DNA of 35,214 nt from Comamonadaceae bacterium CG12_big_fil_rev_8_21_14_0_65_59_15. Its GTDB lineage: Bacteria; Pseudomonadota; Gammaproteobacteria; Burkholderiales; Burkholderiaceae_C. The position numbers and the translations under genes were made by a program. This document shows positions 24,042 through 32,428 of the stretch, in pieces (the first letter of the stretch is position 1; each line of letters begins with the position of its first letter). A model generated the notes under the pieces. The model saw nothing but the letters and a program-made list of their open reading frames with translations, searched no databases and was not told where the DNA came from. Where the stretch lies: positions 93,601 through 128,814 of the forward strand of contig PCUV01000082.1 in NCBI GenBank assembly GCA_002786915.1. Reading direction: 5' to 3'.

Positions 24042-24464
24042 ATGAAACCTCGTGTCTATCTTGAGACATCCGTCTTTAGCTACCTCACTGCACGCGACAG
24101 CTCGTCCCTGGTCGGTGCATCACGCCAGCACCTCACACGCAGATGGTGGGAGCGTCGTCAAGAATGTGAGCTATTTGTTTCTGAGGTCGTGCTTCGCGAA
24201 TGCAAAGACGGCGATGCCCAAGCTGCGGCACGCCGGATGCAAGCACTCAACGCCATCCCCTTGTTGAGCCTGACACCACAAGCTGCAGAACTGGCAACGC
24301 TGCTGATCACAGAAAGCATCATGCCTGCCAAAGCAGCAGAAGATGCCTTGCACATTGCCAACCCGGTCATACAAGCAAAAATTGCCGCCAAATTAGGCTC
24401 AATTGGTCTGATGCTCCCATTTATTTGCCCGCCAGAAGAACTACTTGGAGAAGACGATGAATGA
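24042..24464 (+). CDS. PIN-domain toxin with an apparent internal deletion
   Basis: The 140-residue protein belongs to the PIN group that starts VYLETSVFSYLT (Glu in place of the first Asp) and has SEVVLREC and AEDALHIA. In complete members as I know them, ALHIA is followed by a segment with TWNC.HIAN and then the final helix and ICTPEEL. Here DALHIA runs directly into NPVIQAKIAAKL and FICPPEELL, so roughly 20-25 residues containing the TWNCxH part of the active site seem to be missing. The frame is kept, so a protein is made but may be inactive. The stop overlaps the start of the small downstream gene by eight bases. Confidence 0.75.
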   Translation: MKPRVYLETSVFSYLTARDSSSLVGASRQHLTRRWWERRQECELFVSEVVLRECKDGDAQAAARRMQALNAIPLLSLTPQAAELATLLITESIMPAKAAEDALHIANPVIQAKIAAKLGSIGLMLPFICPPEELLGEDDE

Positions 24465-24657
24465 CGAAATCATCAAGGCCCTGCGCACCACCAAAGAGCG
24501 CTTGGCGCAAGATGCCGGTTTGGACATCAAGCGACTGATTCAAAATATTCAACACGAAGAGGCCAGCAGCACTGCCGAGGGCCGTGTCGTTTTACAACCG
24601 CCCGCCAACAAACGCGCGCACACTGACTTTCAAAAAATTCGGTTTGCCAACAGTTGA
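24457..24657 (+). CDS. Small partner (probable antitoxin) of the PIN protein
   Basis: A 66-residue protein starting MNDEIIKALRTTKERLAQDAGLD and continuing KRLIQNIQHEE, with a basic tail. PIN proteins of the YLETS type commonly have a small gene directly downstream whose product starts MNDxIIxxLxxxKxxIA; this one fits, in toxin-first order. The start overlaps the PIN stop (ATGAATGA), implying translational coupling. The C-terminal half (EGRVVLQPPANKRAHTDF) resembles the usual end of such proteins only loosely. No DNA-binding motif is obvious. Confidence 0.65.
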   Translation: MNDEIIKALRTTKERLAQDAGLDIKRLIQNIQHEEASSTAEGRVVLQPPANKRAHTDFQKIRFANS

Positions 24658-24813
24658 TGAGTCCATGGTGAGTTGGACGAAGCCGCCAAAATTGTGTCTG
24701 ACATCAAATGAACTGTCATGAATGCAAGCCAACGCTTCGAATGATGAAAGAATGTTGTCCTGACGATTGCGTCCCCTTTGAAGTTTTTTCACCTTAAGAC
24801 ACTGTCTAGTGCC

Positions 24814-27800
24814 ATGTGGATCGTCATACTTCGGGTGTTTTTATGGCTGCTGGCGCTTTTGGCCGCGCTGCCAGCCCAAGCTGGCAGCATTGGCTTTTCG
24901 ATCAGCTTTAGCGGCGACGACATTGCCCTGACCAGCAGCGGCTCTGAGCCAGCTTACCAGGTATCGGCCTGGACGTTGGACGACGCCTTGCACTGGCAGC
25001 GCGTACCCGTGCTCAGCGGCAACGCCGCCTATCTGCCCCCTGGCCAGGGCATCAAGGGGCGGCGTTTGGGCGCTGCTGCGCCCACCGGCCTGGGGCGCGC
25101 TGACCCGCTGTTGGTGCTGCTGCACGACCAGGCCGGCAGCCCGATTGCCCAGTTGGCCTGGCGCCAGGCCCCGGCCGCGCACCCGCAACCCCTGCCCTCG
25201 CAACGCAGCGGCGCACAGCTCAGCGTGGCAGCAGACGCCGCGCTTGAGCAGAAAATCATGGCAAGCTACGCCGTGGCTGTGCCATATGAAGGCGTCCAGC
25301 AGCTTGCAAAACCACGACCCGCCAACGCCGCCCCGCCGGATCCGCTGCGCCACGTCTGGGCCGCTGGCGCACCGCTGCTGCTGGCCACCGGCACCGCGCA
25401 AGGCGGCACCTGGCTGGTGCACGAGAGCGCGGGCGGCGCGCTGAGCGTGCAGATCGTGCCTGACGGCGTGGCGCGCGGCCAAGAGCAGGTACCCGCCTGG
25501 CTAGCGTGGGCACGGTTGCATCTGCTGCGGGTAGCCGCCTGGTTGGCCGGGCTGGGGGCGCTGATGGGGGTGGGTGGATGGCTTGGGGCACGTGGCCTTT
25601 CGCGTCTGCCGACACTCCCACAGGGTCTGAGCCAGCGGCCCTACGGCTTGCTGCTTGACCTGGCGGTGGTGCTGGCTGGCGCACTGCTGATCGCCTCGGT
25701 ACTGGGCATCGGCTTTTTGCGCTCTGGCAACCTGCCCACGGGCGGTGACAGCGCGTCGCACCTGCTGTACGTGTGGACGTATGCGCGTGAACTGCTGCCA
25801 CGCGGCCAGATCACCGCCTGGATGCCCGAGGTGTTTGGCGGCTTTGCTTTTTTGTCCTATTACTTTCCGCTGTCTTTCATCAGCATTGCCGCGCTGGCCC
25901 AAGTGCTGCCTTTTGCACCTGCTATGAAACTTGGCATGTTCGCCGGCGCCCTGCTGCTGCCTGGTGCGGTCTGGCTGGGCAGCGTTTATCTGCTGCGCCT
26001 GCCGCGTGCGGTGGCCATCTGGGGCGTGCTGGCCAGTCTGACGTTTTTGCTGCACGAGCAAAACTCGATCTGGGGCGGCAACCTGCTTTCTACCCTGGCA
26101 GGGGAATTTGCCTACAGCTACGGCATGTTGTTGTCGATGCTGACGCTGATGGCCTGGCAGCGCAGCGTGCGCACCGGCCGACATTGGTGGCTGGCCGCGC
26201 TGCTGGAGGCCGCCACCGGGTTTTCGCACGGCTTTGCGCTGCTCATCACCGGCTTTGCCACGGCGGCGTTTTTGCTCGATCGGCGCAATTTTTGGCGCAA
26301 CCTGCGCCTGCTGGCGTTGGGCCATGGGCTGGCGTTTTTTCTGCTGGCGGGCTGGCTGTGGCCGATGCTGCAAATGCACAGCCTGACCATCCCGAACGAC
26401 GCGCTGTTTGAAATCACCCGCTGGCAAGAGCTGTTGCCGCAGCCGCTGCAACCGGTGTTGGCGGCCGGCGTGGCGGCCACATTGCTCCTGTTTATATTGC
26501 AACTCACGCAAGCGCTACGAGGGCTAGAGCCGGTTTTACCTGCAGTCGATTGCAGCCTGCGGCACGCCGCTTTCATGGCCGGTGCGGCGCTGCTGGCGGG
26601 CGTGGGCTTTTTGGCTGGCGGCAGTATTGGCGTGGCCAATATCCGGTTTTTTCCCTTTGTCTGGCTGTTTGGCGGCTTGGCCTGCGCCTGGGTCTGGGGC
26701 GCGTTGCTGCTGCGTCTGGGCGTGCTCTTGCCACGGCTGGCGCGCGGGGGTTGGCATTTGATGTCGGTAGCCGCCGGGCTGGCCTTACTGGGGTGGACTT
26801 GCTTGCAAGTGCTGGCCGCGCCCGACTGGGGCCTGTGGAACCACAGTGGGCTGGAGGCCAAACCGCAGTGGCAGCGCCTGAGCCAGTTGTTCCCGGCACT
26901 CGCGGGCCGACTGGACAGCCCGCGCCTGACCTTTGAGCACGACCCGGCCAATAACGACATCGGCTCCACCCGCGCGCTCGAGGCGTTGCCAATGTTTCTG
27001 GGCGGCCGCCCGGTGCTGGAAGGCCTTTACATGGAATCGGCCCCGGTGGGCCCGGCCATTTACCAGTTGCAAAGTGAGGTCTCGACCCACCCGTCGTCGC
27101 CGCTGGCGCGCTTTCCCAGTGGCAGCCTGGACCTGGAGCGTGCCGCCGCGCATATGAACTTTTTGTGGGCCAACCAGGTGCTGATCCGCCACGACGACAC
27201 GTTCAAGGCCTTTGCCGCCAGCCCGCTGTTTACCGAGGTAGCCAGCGCGGCGCCGTTTCATGTGTTCCAGCTCAAGGCGTTTGACAGCCAGTGGGTGGAT
27301 ATTGTCGATACGGCGCGGCAGCCGTTGCGCTGGTTGCCCACGCAGAACTGGATGCAAGCAAGCTTTGCCTGGTTCAAATCTGCTGAGCGTTTTAGCCGTG
27401 AACTGCCCGTTTTTCATGCGGGAGCAGCTCCGCAAATCGTAGCGCCAGCGGCCGGTGCGCAGGTGCACGACTTGAAGCTGGAGCGGCAAAAATTGAGTTG
27501 GCGCACCGACGCCGTGGGCGCCGCGCACCTGGTGCGCGTGGCCTGGCACCCGCGCTGGAAGCTGGCCACCCAGGGCCAGCTTTATCTGGCCGGGCCAGGC
27601 TTCATGCTGGTGGTGCCGGGTGAGGCGAATGTGGTGCTGGAATACGGCCACACGCCAGTCGGCCTGGCCGGCATGGTAGCCAGCGCGTTGGCGCTGCTGG
27701 TGTTGCTGGCGCTGATGTGGCGCGACTTCCTTTGTAGGAGTCGCGCCCCCGCGACGAAGGCTGTTCAAACGCGTCCAAGTCCAAAGGCATTCGCCGCGAG

Positions 27801-28272
27801 GGCGCAGCTCCAACAAGACAGCCCGCCCAGTACCCCCTGGCCGCGCGACCGGCTGGCGGCGCTGTGGCCGCTGCTGCTGATCTGCGCCGGACTGTGGCTG
27901 CATCTGCATAACCCGGAGCGCTTGTACACCAACGCCTGGGTGTTGATGCGCGCCAACCAGCCCGCGCAAGCCGCGCCCGCCTTTGACCAGGCCTACGCCG
28001 CGCGCCAGGGCGACGCCAAAAAAGAAGAGGCGCTGTTCTGGGCCGCCAAGGCGTACGAGCAGGCGGGCCAGCGCGACGCGGCTTTGGCGCGCTATCGCGA
28101 CTTGACCACGCACTTTCATGGCTACTGGTTGCCCGAGTCGCTCTACACTCAGTCGCACCTGGAACAAGCCGTTGGGGCCAGCGCGCCAGCGCAAAGTACC
28201 CGGGCGCGCCTGCTGCAAGAGTTTCCCAACGACCGCTGGACGCAGCGCCTGAAAACCGAAGCCACCCCATGA
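24814..28272 (+). CDS. Large polytopic membrane protein, GT-C/6-pyruvoyl-tetrahydropterin-synthase-related type, with C-terminal TPR
   Basis: A protein of about 1,150 residues. It has a signal-like N-terminal helix (WIVILRVFLWLLALLAAL), a periplasmic beta-rich region, then from about residue 230 to 670 ten or more hydrophobic helices. An acidic/His loop, LPTGGDSASHLLYVWTYARELL, precedes the first core helices, as in GT-C glycosyltransferases and the PTPS-related membrane family (PF10131). A long periplasmic domain follows, then another helix, a REP-derived insertion (about 973-1001), a helix (LLLICAGLWLHL) and a TPR-like end (QAAPAFDQAYAA..., AAKAYEQAGQRDAALARYRDL). ATG 24814 is preferred to a TTG 12 codons upstream. 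It overlaps the GtrA-like gene by 4 bp. Together they may build or transfer a lipid-linked surface sugar; the substrate is unknown. Confidence 0.65.
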   Translation: MWIVILRVFLWLLALLAALPAQAGSIGFSISFSGDDIALTSSGSEPAYQVSAWTLDDALHWQRVPVLSGNAAYLPPGQGIKGRRLGAAAPTGLGRADPLLVLLHDQAGSPIAQLAWRQAPAAHPQPLPSQRSGAQLSVAADAALEQKIMASYAVAVPYEGVQQLAKPRPANAAPPDPLRHVWAAGAPLLLATGTAQGGTWLVHESAGGALSVQIVPDGVARGQEQVPAWLAWARLHLLRVAAWLAGLGALMGVGGWLGARGLSRLPTLPQGLSQRPYGLLLDLAVVLAGALLIASVLGIGFLRSGNLPTGGDSASHLLYVWTYARELLPRGQITAWMPEVFGGFAFLSYYFPLSFISIAALAQVLPFAPAMKLGMFAGALLLPGAVWLGSVYLLRLPRAVAIWGVLASLTFLLHEQNSIWGGNLLSTLAGEFAYSYGMLLSMLTLMAWQRSVRTGRHWWLAALLEAATGFSHGFALLITGFATAAFLLDRRNFWRNLRLLALGHGLAFFLLAGWLWPMLQMHSLTIPNDALFEITRWQELLPQPLQPVLAAGVAATLLLFILQLTQALRGLEPVLPAVDCSLRHAAFMAGAALLAGVGFLAGGSIGVANIRFFPFVWLFGGLACAWVWGALLLRLGVLLPRLARGGWHLMSVAAGLALLGWTCLQVLAAPDWGLWNHSGLEAKPQWQRLSQLFPALAGRLDSPRLTFEHDPANNDIGSTRALEALPMFLGGRPVLEGLYMESAPVGPAIYQLQSEVSTHPSSPLARFPSGSLDLERAAAHMNFLWANQVLIRHDDTFKAFAASPLFTEVASAAPFHVFQLKAFDSQWVDIVDTARQPLRWLPTQNWMQASFAWFKSAERFSRELPVFHAGAAPQIVAPAAGAQVHDLKLERQKLSWRTDAVGAAHLVRVAWHPRWKLATQGQLYLAGPGFMLVVPGEANVVLEYGHTPVGLAGMVASALALLVLLALMWRDFLCRSRAPATKAVQTRPSPKAFAARAQLQQDSPPSTPWPRDRLAALWPLLLICAGLWLHLHNPERLYTNAWVLMRANQPAQAAPAFDQAYAARQGDAKKEEALFWAAKAYEQAGQRDAALARYRDLTTHFHGYWLPESLYTQSHLEQAVGASAPAQSTRARLLQEFPNDRWTQRLKTEATP
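27732..27817. repeat. Inverted pair of REP-like palindromes inside a coding region
   Basis: TTGTAGGAGTCGCGCCCCCG (27732-27751, continuing to about 27760) and the inverted copy ending GGGCGCAGCTCCAACAAG (27800-27817) are mirror-image REP units with the TGTAGGAGC head. They sit in inverted orientation about 25 bases apart, a BIME arrangement. The insert keeps the reading frame of the membrane protein and adds about 28 residues rich in Arg, Ala, Ser and Gln between two hydrophobic segments. Confidence 0.78.
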
Positions 28273-28664
28273 CGCTGAACCTGAAACTGGTCAAGCAATT
28301 TGCCCAATACATCACCGTGGGACTGTGCGCGCTGGGAGTCGATGTGGGCACTTTTACGCTGGTACGGCACTTGGGGCTGGATCTGGTCAGTGCCAACGTG
28401 CTGGCGCGCTTTGCCGGGGCCGTGACGGCCTATAGCGGCAACTTTTTGTGGACTTTTTCACAATCACGCGCCAGCACCGACTGGCTGCGCACCAGTTGGC
28501 GCTATGCCGCTGTGTGGGTGGGCGCTACCACGCTGTCAACGCTGCTGCTCAGCGCCCTGACGCACCTGGGGCTGCCAGAAACCCCCAGCAAGCTGGGGGT
28601 GGAGATGGTCATGCCGTTTTTGAACTTTCTGGTCGCCCGGCTTTGGGTTTTTAAAGCCAAATAG
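28269..28664 (+). CDS. GtrA-like membrane protein
   Basis: GtrA proteins are four-helix membrane proteins thought to flip lipid-linked sugars or support glycosyl transfer to surface polymers. The 131-residue protein has KLVKQFAQYITVGLCALGVDVGTF (family start with FxxVGxxxxxxD), ANVLARFAGAVTAYSGNFLWTF (containing the conserved NFxxxxxW-like segment) and a C-terminal FLNFLVARLWVFK. Length and four hydrophobic segments match the family. It overlaps the large GT-C-like gene by four bases (ATGA), so the two are surely co-translated. A 49-base piece of a related gtrA sequence lies at 32373-32421. Confidence 0.88.
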   Translation: MTLNLKLVKQFAQYITVGLCALGVDVGTFTLVRHLGLDLVSANVLARFAGAVTAYSGNFLWTFSQSRASTDWLRTSWRYAAVWVGATTLSTLLLSALTHLGLPETPSKLGVEMVMPFLNFLVARLWVFKAK

Positions 28665-28690
28665 GGCTCTAGCGCCGGTCATGCGTAGCC

Positions 28691-28762
28691 GGCATTCGCG
28701 GCTGCCGCCGCTCCTACATGGTGTGCATGCCCGCTGTGTTGGAGCGCAGGAAGGCGCGAATA
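28691..28762. repeat. Inverted pair of REP-like palindromes between convergent genes
   Basis: The first unit (28691-28718), read on the minus strand, starts TGTAGGAGCGGCGGCAGCCG. The second (28738-28762) on the plus strand starts GTTGGAGCGCAGGAAGGCGC. They are the same REP class as the pair at 27732-27817. Here they occupy the usual REP location, in the gap between the GtrA-like gene and the convergent secreted-protein gene, where they may stop transcription from both sides. Confidence 0.75.
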
Positions 28763-28787
28763 TCCTGCAAACCCACCGCAAGCAGGG

Positions 28788-31700
28788 TCACGGCTTATTG
28801 ACCCAAAACCCCGTGCCATCGTCGAGCCGCTTGCCGCTCGCCGTAAAGTCCAGATAACCCTTGCTGGCGGCGTAATTCAGCAGCTCGGTGCCGCCTTGCG
28901 CTTGGAGGTTGGGCGCGTAGAAATACCACTTGCTGCGCGAGTTATCCCAAGCCCACAGGGACGTCAGGTTGAGGGGCACAGTGCCCACCGTAGGCGGCGG
29001 ATTCAGCGTATCGGTCAACGACTGATTCAAGGCCGCAGGCGTGACGTTGGCAGCAGTGGCCACCAGATTCCACCCCTTTTTCAATTGGGCAGCACCCAGC
29101 GTGTAAGGTTGGCCGACAAATGGGTCAACCAAATTACCCAGCCGTTTGGCATTCACCCAAAACCCATCGCCTGGATTGAGCACTGTCAAGGCAGCGTAGC
29201 CCTTGCTGGTGGCGTAATCCTGTAGCGCATTGGTATCCATCGACGGCGTGTAGAACTGCCAGCCAGGCTTGGAGGCGTCCCACTTCCAGACCGTGGTGAC
29301 AAGGGTCGTGTCGCTCAGCAACGCAGCAACGGCTACGGGCTGGTCGCTGGTGTTGCCCAGCAGGTTCCAGCCGCTCAGTAGCGCCAACCCCTTGCCAATC
29401 GTGATGAGTTGCGTCACTTGGGCGGCGGCGCCGTAGTTGGCGTTACCGGCCTGATTCGCCGCCACCAGGCAATCGCCGACCTTCACCGCAGTGACTGTGT
29501 TGCCAGCCACTGTGCAAACCGTATGGGTGGTTGAGGAGAAGGTCACAGCATTGCCCGACGCACCCCCTGTTGCCGCCAAAACACCTTGGCCACCCGCTAC
29601 CAACGCTGGGGCGGTGCCAAAGCTGATGCTTTGTGTGCCCGCGCCGACCACAATCCATTGCAGCGTTTGCGGAGCCGCCAGGTAATTGGCATTGGCCGCT
29701 TGATTAGCCGCCACCGCGCAGTTGCCCGCGGCCAGGGCGCTGACCGTGCTGCCCGTCACAGCGCAAATAGAGGGTGTAACCGAGGAAAACACCACACCAT
29801 TGCCGGAGGCTCCGCCGGTAGCGGTGACGGTGCCCGTTGCATCAACGACGAGTGTGGGAGCGGCCCCAAAGCTAATGCTTTGGGGCGCCGGGCTGACCAC
29901 AATCTTTTGGGTCACCTGCGGGGCGGCGCTGTAATGGGTGCTGGCGGCCTGGTCCACCGCCACCACGCAGTCGCCCGCGTTGATGTCCGTCACCGTGCTT
30001 CCTGTGACCGTGCAAATGGTCGGCGTGGTGGAGCTAAACACCAAGGCATTGCCCGACTGCCCCCCAGTGGCACTTAACTGACCGCTGCCACCCAGTTTAA
30101 GCACCGGCACGGCGCCAAAACTGATGCTTTGCGGCGCCTGCCCCACTGCAATGGTGAGCGTTGCCTGTGGCGCTGCGCTGTAGTAGGCGTTGATGGCCTG
30201 ATCGGCGGCCACCCCACAGTCGCCCATGCTCAGTGCGGATACCCGCCCGCCCGTGGTCACGCTGCAAACAGTCGGCGTAGTGGAGCTAAAGGTGATGGCG
30301 TTACGCACCGTTGGACAGTTGGCCGCGCAGCTTGTGGCAGCCGTTGCCGTGACGGTGGCCGTGGCCCCAAACAGCAAAGTGGGAGCGGGTCCAAAACTGA
30401 TGCTCTGGCTATCGCGCAACGGTACAACGCTGTTGGAAGCCACCGACGCCACGCTGGTGCCCGCGCCATTAAACGCCGTGACCATGAAGGTGTAAGACAC
30501 ATCGTTGGTCAGCCCGGTGACGGTGATCGGACTGCTTGCGGCAATGCCGGTTCGCCCACCGGGACTGGCCGTCACGGTGTACTTGCTGACGGCAGCGCCG
30601 CCATTCACCATGGGCGCTGTAAAACTGACGCTGGCCTGCGCATTGCCGGCAATCGCGCTCACATCCGTTGGTGCATCGGCCGCTGTGGCCACCGCAGTGC
30701 CAGCCAGACTGACACTGTGCGGGCTGTCCAGCGCATCACTCACCAGCAGCAGTGCACCATTTTGTGAACCCGCCAAAGTGGGCTCAAAGGTGACGCTGAT
30801 GTTGCATGTGGCACCTGCTGCCAAGCTGGCAAGGCAAGTGTGGGTCTGGGCAAACTCACCACTGGCAACCACAATGCTGCTGATGTTCAAAGCTGCGGTG
30901 CCGGTGTTGCGCAGCGCGATAACTTGCGCTGTGCCGATGCTGCGCAGGTTGGCAGAAGAAAAAGCCAAGCTGGTGGGTAACCCGGCGACCATGGGGGTAT
31001 CTTTAAAACTGGCCGAAACGCTCTTGGCCGCATCCATGGTAACGGTGCAACTGGCGGCAGCGCCAGCGCTGGCACAGGCACCCCCCCAAGCAATCAGGTT
31101 GGTGGCCGGGCTGGCGTTGAGGGTGACTACCTCACCAGCGTAGTAGCCACTTTGGCAAACCGCGCCGCACTCAATACCGGGCAACACGCTGGTGGCCACT
31201 TGACCCGCACCGGTTTTGCTGACCGATAAAGCCAAGGGCCCAAAAGAGCGGCCACCGCGAACCCAACGTACATACAGGCCGCTAAAGTTGGTATTGGTGT
31301 TGACGTTGCCGGCCTTGAAATTCAGGTACCACGAGGCTTGGGCTGTCAGGGGCGTACTCGACCAAAATAAAGCAGTGATTGGCAGATGTGGAAACATGGT
31401 GGCATTGATCGCAGGTGCAAATCGGCTGTAATCAACCAGACTGGCCAACTCCTCCTCAGTGGGCAGTCGCCAATCGGCGTGTCCTGCATAGGTATTGATC
31501 GACGCGCTGGCGGTTGCCCAATTAGAGGGGCTCAAAGTGCCGCTGCAGGTGCCGTTGATCCAGCTTTGCCCTTGGGCACAGCGCTGCCAAGTCAGGCCGG
31601 TGGGTGTATGCAGCACCGTGCCGTCACCTTGGTCAATATAGTCGGCATCAGGACGGGTGATGTCCAACAGCCCCAAGGGTTGGCCGCCACGCACCAACCG

Positions 31701-32225
31701 CACATAGAATTTCACGCTAATAGTCGTTGGTGCGGCATCGGCGTTACCATGAATAAAGTTGACGTACCATGACTCTGATGGCGCAGAGAAATTTACCGTA
31801 CTCGACCAAAAGTCAGACGCAATGTCGCTATATTTCGGCGTAAACGGAAAAGCCGCCACATCTATAGCCGGGCTCGAAACTGTTCTATCCACAATGGACT
31901 GTAGTTCGCGAATGTTGGGTAAGCGCCAGTCGCTCTGCCCGGCAAACGTCGATGTCAACGCCTTGGCTGTGGCCCAGTTGTATGTGGCTGCTGTACCAGA
32001 ACACGTGGTGCCACTCCAGGTCTGTCCCTCTGCGCAGCGCTTCCAGGTTAGACCCGTGGTGGGGTCGGTGACCGTACCGTCGCTGTTGACGGTGTAGGTT
32101 TTAGCCGCCAGGGCGGGACTGGCCACCACAACCAAGGCGCTGGCCAACGTCAGCCAACGCAAGAGAGTCAACAAGTGTGATGGGAGACTTAAAACTGCGT
32201 GTTTGCAGCCGTAACAGAAATTCAT
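28788..32225 (-). CDS. Large secreted modular protein: DUF1566 x2, Ig-like/FN3 domains, QSISFG repeats, GWNL modules
   Basis: A 1,145-residue exported protein with a signal peptide (cleavage likely after SPALA, residue 40). In order: two DUF1566 (Lcl C-terminal-type) domains (about 45-185 and 190-335), each with GLTWxRCAxGQ(T/S)W, a Cys-containing loop, DWRLP and VRGG; an Ig-like stretch (about 340-418) with paired cysteines; a choice-of-anchor/ASH-like domain (419-516); a fibronectin type III domain (517-606); four Ig-like repeats of 82-92 residues, each starting QSISFG (607-946); and a pair of GWNL modules (947-1145) ending GFWVNKP at the C-terminus. This is the plan of a surface or secreted adhesin. 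No membrane anchor or sorting signal was recognised unless the last module is one. Two neighbouring genes share parts of it. Confidence 0.8.
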   Translation of the reverse strand: MNFCYGCKHAVLSLPSHLLTLLRWLTLASALVVVASPALAAKTYTVNSDGTVTDPTTGLTWKRCAEGQTWSGTTCSGTAATYNWATAKALTSTFAGQSDWRLPNIRELQSIVDRTVSSPAIDVAAFPFTPKYSDIASDFWSSTVNFSAPSESWYVNFIHGNADAAPTTISVKFYVRLVRGGQPLGLLDITRPDADYIDQGDGTVLHTPTGLTWQRCAQGQSWINGTCSGTLSPSNWATASASINTYAGHADWRLPTEEELASLVDYSRFAPAINATMFPHLPITALFWSSTPLTAQASWYLNFKAGNVNTNTNFSGLYVRWVRGGRSFGPLALSVSKTGAGQVATSVLPGIECGAVCQSGYYAGEVVTLNASPATNLIAWGGACASAGAAASCTVTMDAAKSVSASFKDTPMVAGLPTSLAFSSANLRSIGTAQVIALRNTGTAALNISSIVVASGEFAQTHTCLASLAAGATCNISVTFEPTLAGSQNGALLLVSDALDSPHSVSLAGTAVATAADAPTDVSAIAGNAQASVSFTAPMVNGGAAVSKYTVTASPGGRTGIAASSPITVTGLTNDVSYTFMVTAFNGAGTSVASVASNSVVPLRDSQSISFGPAPTLLFGATATVTATAATSCAANCPTVRNAITFSSTTPTVCSVTTGGRVSALSMGDCGVAADQAINAYYSAAPQATLTIAVGQAPQSISFGAVPVLKLGGSGQLSATGGQSGNALVFSSTTPTICTVTGSTVTDINAGDCVVAVDQAASTHYSAAPQVTQKIVVSPAPQSISFGAAPTLVVDATGTVTATGGASGNGVVFSSVTPSICAVTGSTVSALAAGNCAVAANQAANANYLAAPQTLQWIVVGAGTQSISFGTAPALVAGGQGVLAATGGASGNAVTFSSTTHTVCTVAGNTVTAVKVGDCLVAANQAGNANYGAAAQVTQLITIGKGLALLSGWNLLGNTSDQPVAVAALLSDTTLVTTVWKWDASKPGWQFYTPSMDTNALQDYATSKGYAALTVLNPGDGFWVNAKRLGNLVDPFVGQPYTLGAAQLKKGWNLVATAANVTPAALNQSLTDTLNPPPTVGTVPLNLTSLWAWDNSRSKWYFYAPNLQAQGGTELLNYAASKGYLDFTASGKRLDDGTGFWVNKP
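29388..30407 (-). repeat. Four tandem QSISFG coding repeats
   Basis: Four consecutive units of 92, 83, 83 and 82 codons start with QSISFG and share FSSxTPxxCxVT, VxxxxxGxCxVAxxQA and YxAAPQ. The two cysteines per unit (VC/IC and DC/NC) are placed to form one disulfide. The first unit is longer because of an insertion with two extra cysteines (ATSCAANCPTV). Bases have diverged, so the duplications are not recent. Confidence 0.85.
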
Positions 32226-32372
32226 CGCAACTCCCTACTCAATTATTGGGTCGCGCGATGTTAAGGGCGTCAAGCCAGATTTGGACTGGAAACGCCCTGG
32301 GGCAGGGGCACTAACTGATCAAAGATTGATCAACATCAGACTTTGCAGGGTCGTCAACGCCGTGGGCTTGCG

Positions 32373-32421
32373 CGCGCCAGCACCGACGGGCTGCGCACCC
32401 GTTGGCGCTACGCGGCCATGT
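32373..32421 (+). pseudogene. 49-bp fragment of a gtrA-like gene
   Basis: These bases match 28467-28515 of the intact GtrA-like gene with six differences and, in that frame, read RASTDGLRTRWRYAAM against RASTDWLRTSWRYAAV. No similarity continues on either side. The fragment lies in the gap between the two secreted-protein genes and reaches almost to the stop codon of the left-reading gene at 32429. It indicates a former gtrA copy or a recombination junction. The rest of the 32226-32428 gap shows only a small TGATCAaagatTGATCA dyad. Confidence 0.65.
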
Positions 32422-32428
32422 CAGCGGA

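Noticed and set aside
26497..26531. Possible further copy of the AAGCGCTA hairpin repeat inside the GT-C-like gene
   Set aside because: Only GCAAGCGCTAC and GGGC match and the second hairpin arm is missing; the encoded residues form a normal membrane segment.
25501..28218. Minus-strand open frames of 336 and 477 codons opposite the GT-C-like gene
   Set aside because: Gln/Arg-rich shadow sequences without start signals; the plus-strand membrane-protein frame is coherent.
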